A stretch of DNA of 64,000 bases, taken from the NCBI RefSeq assembly GCF_003112775.1, contig NZ_BFCH01000002.1, forward strand, positions 1 to 64,000. The letters are read 5' to 3'. Positions 61,718 to 64,000 of the stretch are shown here, piece by piece (position 1 is the stretch's first letter; every line of letters starts with the position of its first letter). The position numbers and the translations under genes were made by a program. The notes beneath the pieces were generated by a model that was given only the letters and a program-made list of their open reading frames with translations, was not told the origin of the DNA and ran no database searches. This DNA is from Mycobacterium montefiorense. GTDB lineage: Bacteria > Actinomycetota > Actinomycetes > Mycobacteriales > Mycobacteriaceae.

Positions 61718-63586
61718 GTGGCTCTCTACCGCAAGTACCGACCGGCAACCTTCGCCGAAGTGGTCGGGCAGGAGCATGTCACCGAGCCGCTGTCCATTGC
61801 CCTGGAAGCCGGCCGGATCAACCACGCGTACCTGTTCTCCGGTCCGCGCGGCTGCGGAAAGACCTCGTCGGCGCGCATCTTGGCCCGGTCGCTGAACTGC
61901 GTGCAGGGGCCGACGGCCAGCCCGTGCGGGGTTTGCGATTCGTGCCAGGGTCTGGCGCCAAACGCGCCGGGCAGCATCGACGTAGTGGAGCTCGACGCCG
62001 CCAGCCACGGCGGCGTGGACGACACCCGCGAGCTGCGTGACCGTGCCTTCTACGCGCCGGCGCAGTCGCGCTACCGGGTGTTCATCGTCGACGAGGCGCA
62101 CATGGTGACCACGGCCGGGTTCAACGCGCTGCTCAAGATCGTCGAAGAACCGCCCGAACACCTGATCTTCATCTTCGCCACCACCGAGCCGGAGAAGGTG
62201 CTGCCGACGATCCGGTCGCGCACCCATCACTACCCGTTCCGGTTGTTGCCACCCAAGACCATGCGGTCGCTGATCGGGCGGATCTGCGAACAAGAAGGTG
62301 TCGTCGTCGACGATGCGGTGTACCCGTTGGTGATCCGCGCCGGCGGTGGTTCGCCCCGCGACACGTTGTCGGTGCTGGACCAATTGGTCGCCGGGGCCGA
62401 CGACGACCACGTCACCTACCCGCGCGCGTTGGGATTGCTGGGTGCCACCGACGTCGCCTTGATCGACGACGCCGTCGACGCGCTGGCAGCCGGGGATGCC
62501 GCGGCGCTGTTCGGGGCCGTCGAATCGGTGATCGACGCCGGCCACGACCCGCGGCGCTTCGCCACCGATCTGCTCGAGCGGTTCCGTGATCTCCTGCTGC
62601 TGCAAGCGGTTCCGGATGCGATCAGCCGCGGTGTGGTGGACGCGCCGGAAGACGTGCTGGACCGCATGCGCGAGCAAGCGGCCCGAATCGGCGCGGCGAC
62701 GCTGACCCGGTGCGCGGAAGTGGTGCAAGCCGGACTGGGGGAGATGCGCGGTGCGACCGCACCCCGGCTGCTGCTCGAAGTGGTCTGTGCACGCCTGTTG
62801 CTGCCCTCGGCGAGCGACGCCGAATCGGCGCTGCTGCAACGTATCGAGCGCATCGAGACCCGGCTGGCCATCTCCGTCGCTGCTGCCGAAGCCACACCGG
62901 CGGCTGCGCCACCCGTGACCGCACCGGCGGTGGCTGCCACGCCGCGCCGGCCATCCCGGCCACCCGCCCCGGCCGAACGCCCGGCCGAACCCCCGGCCGA
63001 ACCTGTCAGATTCCGTCGGCCGACCGCGGCACCCGAGCCGGCCAGTGAACCGCCGCCGCCTGCGCCGCCGCCACCGTCGCCGGCACCAGATCCCACGCCC
63101 GAATCAGCTTCTGCCCCAGGCGAACTCAATGCAACGGCGGTGCGGTCCATTTGGCCGGAGGTGCGCGACAAGGTGCGTCAGCGCAGCCGCACCACTGAGG
63201 TGATGCTGGCCGGCGCCACCGTTCGCGCGGTAGACGGCGACACGCTGGTGCTCAGCCACGCCTCGGCGCCGCTGGCCAAGCGGCTGTGCGAACAGCGCAA
63301 CTCCGACGTGATCGCCGAAGCGCTCAAGGAAGTGCTGGGCGTCAATTGGCGGGTGCGCTGTGAGGTAGGGGGGCCGGCGCCCACCGAAGCGGCCCCACCG
63401 CCCGCCGAAGAGGAACCTTCGGTAAACATCGCTGCCGCTGTGGAATCCGCGCAGCGCGACGAAGAGGAGCACATGCTCGCCGAGGCCGGTCGCACCGATC
63501 CGTCGGCGCCACGCCGCGACCCCGAAGAAGCCGCACTCGAACTACTGCAGAACGAGTTGGGCGCGCGCCGGATCGACGGCAGCTAA
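61718..63586 (+). CDS. dnaX: DNA polymerase III subunits gamma/tau
   Basis: 622 residues from GTG 61718 (M-A-L-Y-R-K-Y-R-P-A). AAA+ clamp-loader ATPase: Walker A G-P-R-G-C-G-K-T-S (42-50), zinc module C61, C70, C73, C76, Walker B/DEAH I-V-D-E-A-H-M, and sensor S-R-T-H-H-Y. Domain III is followed by a long Pro/Ala-rich linker (roughly 405-475) and a conserved C-terminal tau domain. No evidence of the slippery A run used for gamma in E. coli. It loads the beta clamp at the replication fork. Stop overlaps the convergent next gene. Confidence 0.96.
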   Translation: MALYRKYRPATFAEVVGQEHVTEPLSIALEAGRINHAYLFSGPRGCGKTSSARILARSLNCVQGPTASPCGVCDSCQGLAPNAPGSIDVVELDAASHGGVDDTRELRDRAFYAPAQSRYRVFIVDEAHMVTTAGFNALLKIVEEPPEHLIFIFATTEPEKVLPTIRSRTHHYPFRLLPPKTMRSLIGRICEQEGVVVDDAVYPLVIRAGGGSPRDTLSVLDQLVAGADDDHVTYPRALGLLGATDVALIDDAVDALAAGDAAALFGAVESVIDAGHDPRRFATDLLERFRDLLLLQAVPDAISRGVVDAPEDVLDRMREQAARIGAATLTRCAEVVQAGLGEMRGATAPRLLLEVVCARLLLPSASDAESALLQRIERIETRLAISVAAAEATPAAAPPVTAPAVAATPRRPSRPPAPAERPAEPPAEPVRFRRPTAAPEPASEPPPPAPPPPSPAPDPTPESASAPGELNATAVRSIWPEVRDKVRQRSRTTEVMLAGATVRAVDGDTLVLSHASAPLAKRLCEQRNSDVIAEALKEVLGVNWRVRCEVGGPAPTEAAPPPAEEEPSVNIAAAVESAQRDEEEHMLAEAGRTDPSAPRRDPEEAALELLQNELGARRIDGS

Positions 63587-64000
63587 GGCTGCCACCAGGG
63601 CCGCAGCGGCAGGCTGTCGGCGCCTCGCCGCTCGACATTGGCGGCCAGCACGTGATGAAGCTGAAGGTTGTTCTGCTCGAACGCAACTCGTGACGCCGCC
63701 ATGTACAGACCCCACACCTTCGCGATCGGCAGCGACACCTCGGCGACCGCGATATCCCAATGCTCTACCAGATTGCGGCACCAGTCGCGCAGTGTCATCG
63801 CGTAGTGATGGCGGAAGTTCTCCTGGTGCAGCACTTCGAAGCCGCTCTCCTGGACCTCGGTCAGGATGCGTCCCGAGCCGGTCAGCTCGCCGTCCGGGAA
63901 GACGTAACGGTCGGTGAATCCGCCGGCAAACGAGGTCTGCTTGTTGTCGTGGCGGGTGATGCAGTGATTGAGCAGCAGGCCACCGGTGCGTAACTTCGAC
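63583..64000 (-). CDS. Cyclopropane-fatty-acyl-phospholipid synthase-like methyltransferase, C-terminal part
   Basis: About 139 residues; the 5' end lies beyond the window. The fragment has G-G-L-L-L-N-H-C-I-T, then Y-V-F-P-D-G-E-L, F-E-V-L-H-Q-E-N-F-R-H-H-Y-A-M-T-L-R-D-W, the C-terminal part of CFA/mycolic-acid cyclopropane synthases (the E/Q-N-x-R-x-H-Y motif). S-adenosylmethionine-dependent lipid methylation is expected. Its place next to dnaX fits Rv3720. Stop codons of the two genes overlap (63583-63586). Confidence 0.88.
   Translation of the reverse strand, partial: SKLRTGGLLLNHCITRHDNKQTSFAGGFTDRYVFPDGELTGSGRILTEVQESGFEVLHQENFRHHYAMTLRDWCRNLVEHWDIAVAEVSLPIAKVWGLYMAASRVAFEQNNLQLHHVLAANVERRGADSLPLRPWWQP

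Noticed and set aside
61637..62839. 400-codon minus-strand frame opposite dnaX
   Set aside because: Shadow frame of an essential, well-conserved gene.

Overview
This 64 kb window is high-GC mycobacterial DNA, most likely from a slow-growing non-tuberculous Mycobacterium. The pointers are a PPE-SVP protein next to a QILSS-type Esx protein, an LpqH-like lipoprotein, two DUF732 proteins, a wax ester synthase/DGAT, a mycofactocin-type SDR, F420-linked enzymes and a LucA (Rv3723) homolog. A conserved backbone runs through the right and middle parts in inverted orientation relative to M. tuberculosis H37Rv, from memory of the Rv3720-Rv3734c interval: cyclopropane-synthase-like gene (Rv3720), dnaX (Rv3721c), Rv3722c-type aspartate aminotransferase, SRP RNA and tRNA-Ser, lucA (Rv3723), cutinase (Rv3724), epimerase-like oxidoreductase (Rv3725), Prim-PolC and LigC (Rv3730c/Rv3731), a DUF2330 protein (Rv3732-like), a Nudix hydrolase (Rv3733c) and a tgs2-type acyltransferase (Rv3734c). 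Large accessory blocks are inserted between these landmarks.

Layout. 1-3.2 kb: 3' end of an arylsulfatase, an MFS exporter, and a PPE gene followed by an Esx gene that has lost the WxG turn. 3.5-14 kb: an oxygenase-rich catabolic cluster. It holds two Rieske oxygenases, each followed by the same kind of ~110-aa protein, plus an amidohydrolase with an altered metal motif, MarR, [2Fe-2S] ferredoxin, SDRs, a TauD-type dioxygenase and a CMD-like protein. Convergent to these is a DapB-like/VOC/SDR/TetR operon. 14-22.5 kb: an SDR, a TetR with a perfect inverted-repeat operator facing an alpha/beta hydrolase, tgs2, Nudix, a frameshifted haloalkane dehalogenase, a DUF2330 protein and a P450. 22.5-28.7 kb: tandem DUF732 genes, the divergent LigC/Prim-PolC repair pair, small genes, a rhomboid-like protein and a LysA-like decarboxylase. 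28.9-32.2 kb: a cyclase-ATPase-LuxR regulator broken by a frameshift.

32.2-41 kb: a second catabolic regulon. Three copies of one 20-bp palindrome precede an SDR-P450 operon, an operon for a 6-oxocamphor-hydrolase-like crotonase, a third Rieske oxygenase with its ~110-aa partner and a TetR, and a divergent LLM oxidoreductase / SDR-aldehyde dehydrogenase pair. The gene set suits oxidation of a cyclic (terpenoid-like) compound to a beta-diketone, retro-Claisen ring cleavage and aldehyde oxidation; the substrate is unknown.

41-47.5 kb: F420/PPOX, epimerase, cutinase, Ddn-like, CsbD, a LipL-like hydrolase and a DapB-like gene. 47.5-53.4 kb: a CHAT (caspase-like) protease translationally coupled to a large TPR-type helical protein and neighboured by two coupled proteins of unknown family and one opposing small gene. 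This is the best candidate for an undescribed system. 53.5-58.1 kb: an LpqH-like lipoprotein, then a D-amino-acid module (permease, DSD-like PLP enzyme, RidA) facing a DauR-like regulator. 58.2-64 kb: a crotonase and the conserved lucA - tRNA - ffs - aminotransferase - dnaX block.

Four genes carry single frameshifts, mostly at short G/C runs (19288, 31615, about 47960, 56422). This could mean real decay or residual sequencing error. No CRISPR array, insertion sequence or phage was seen.
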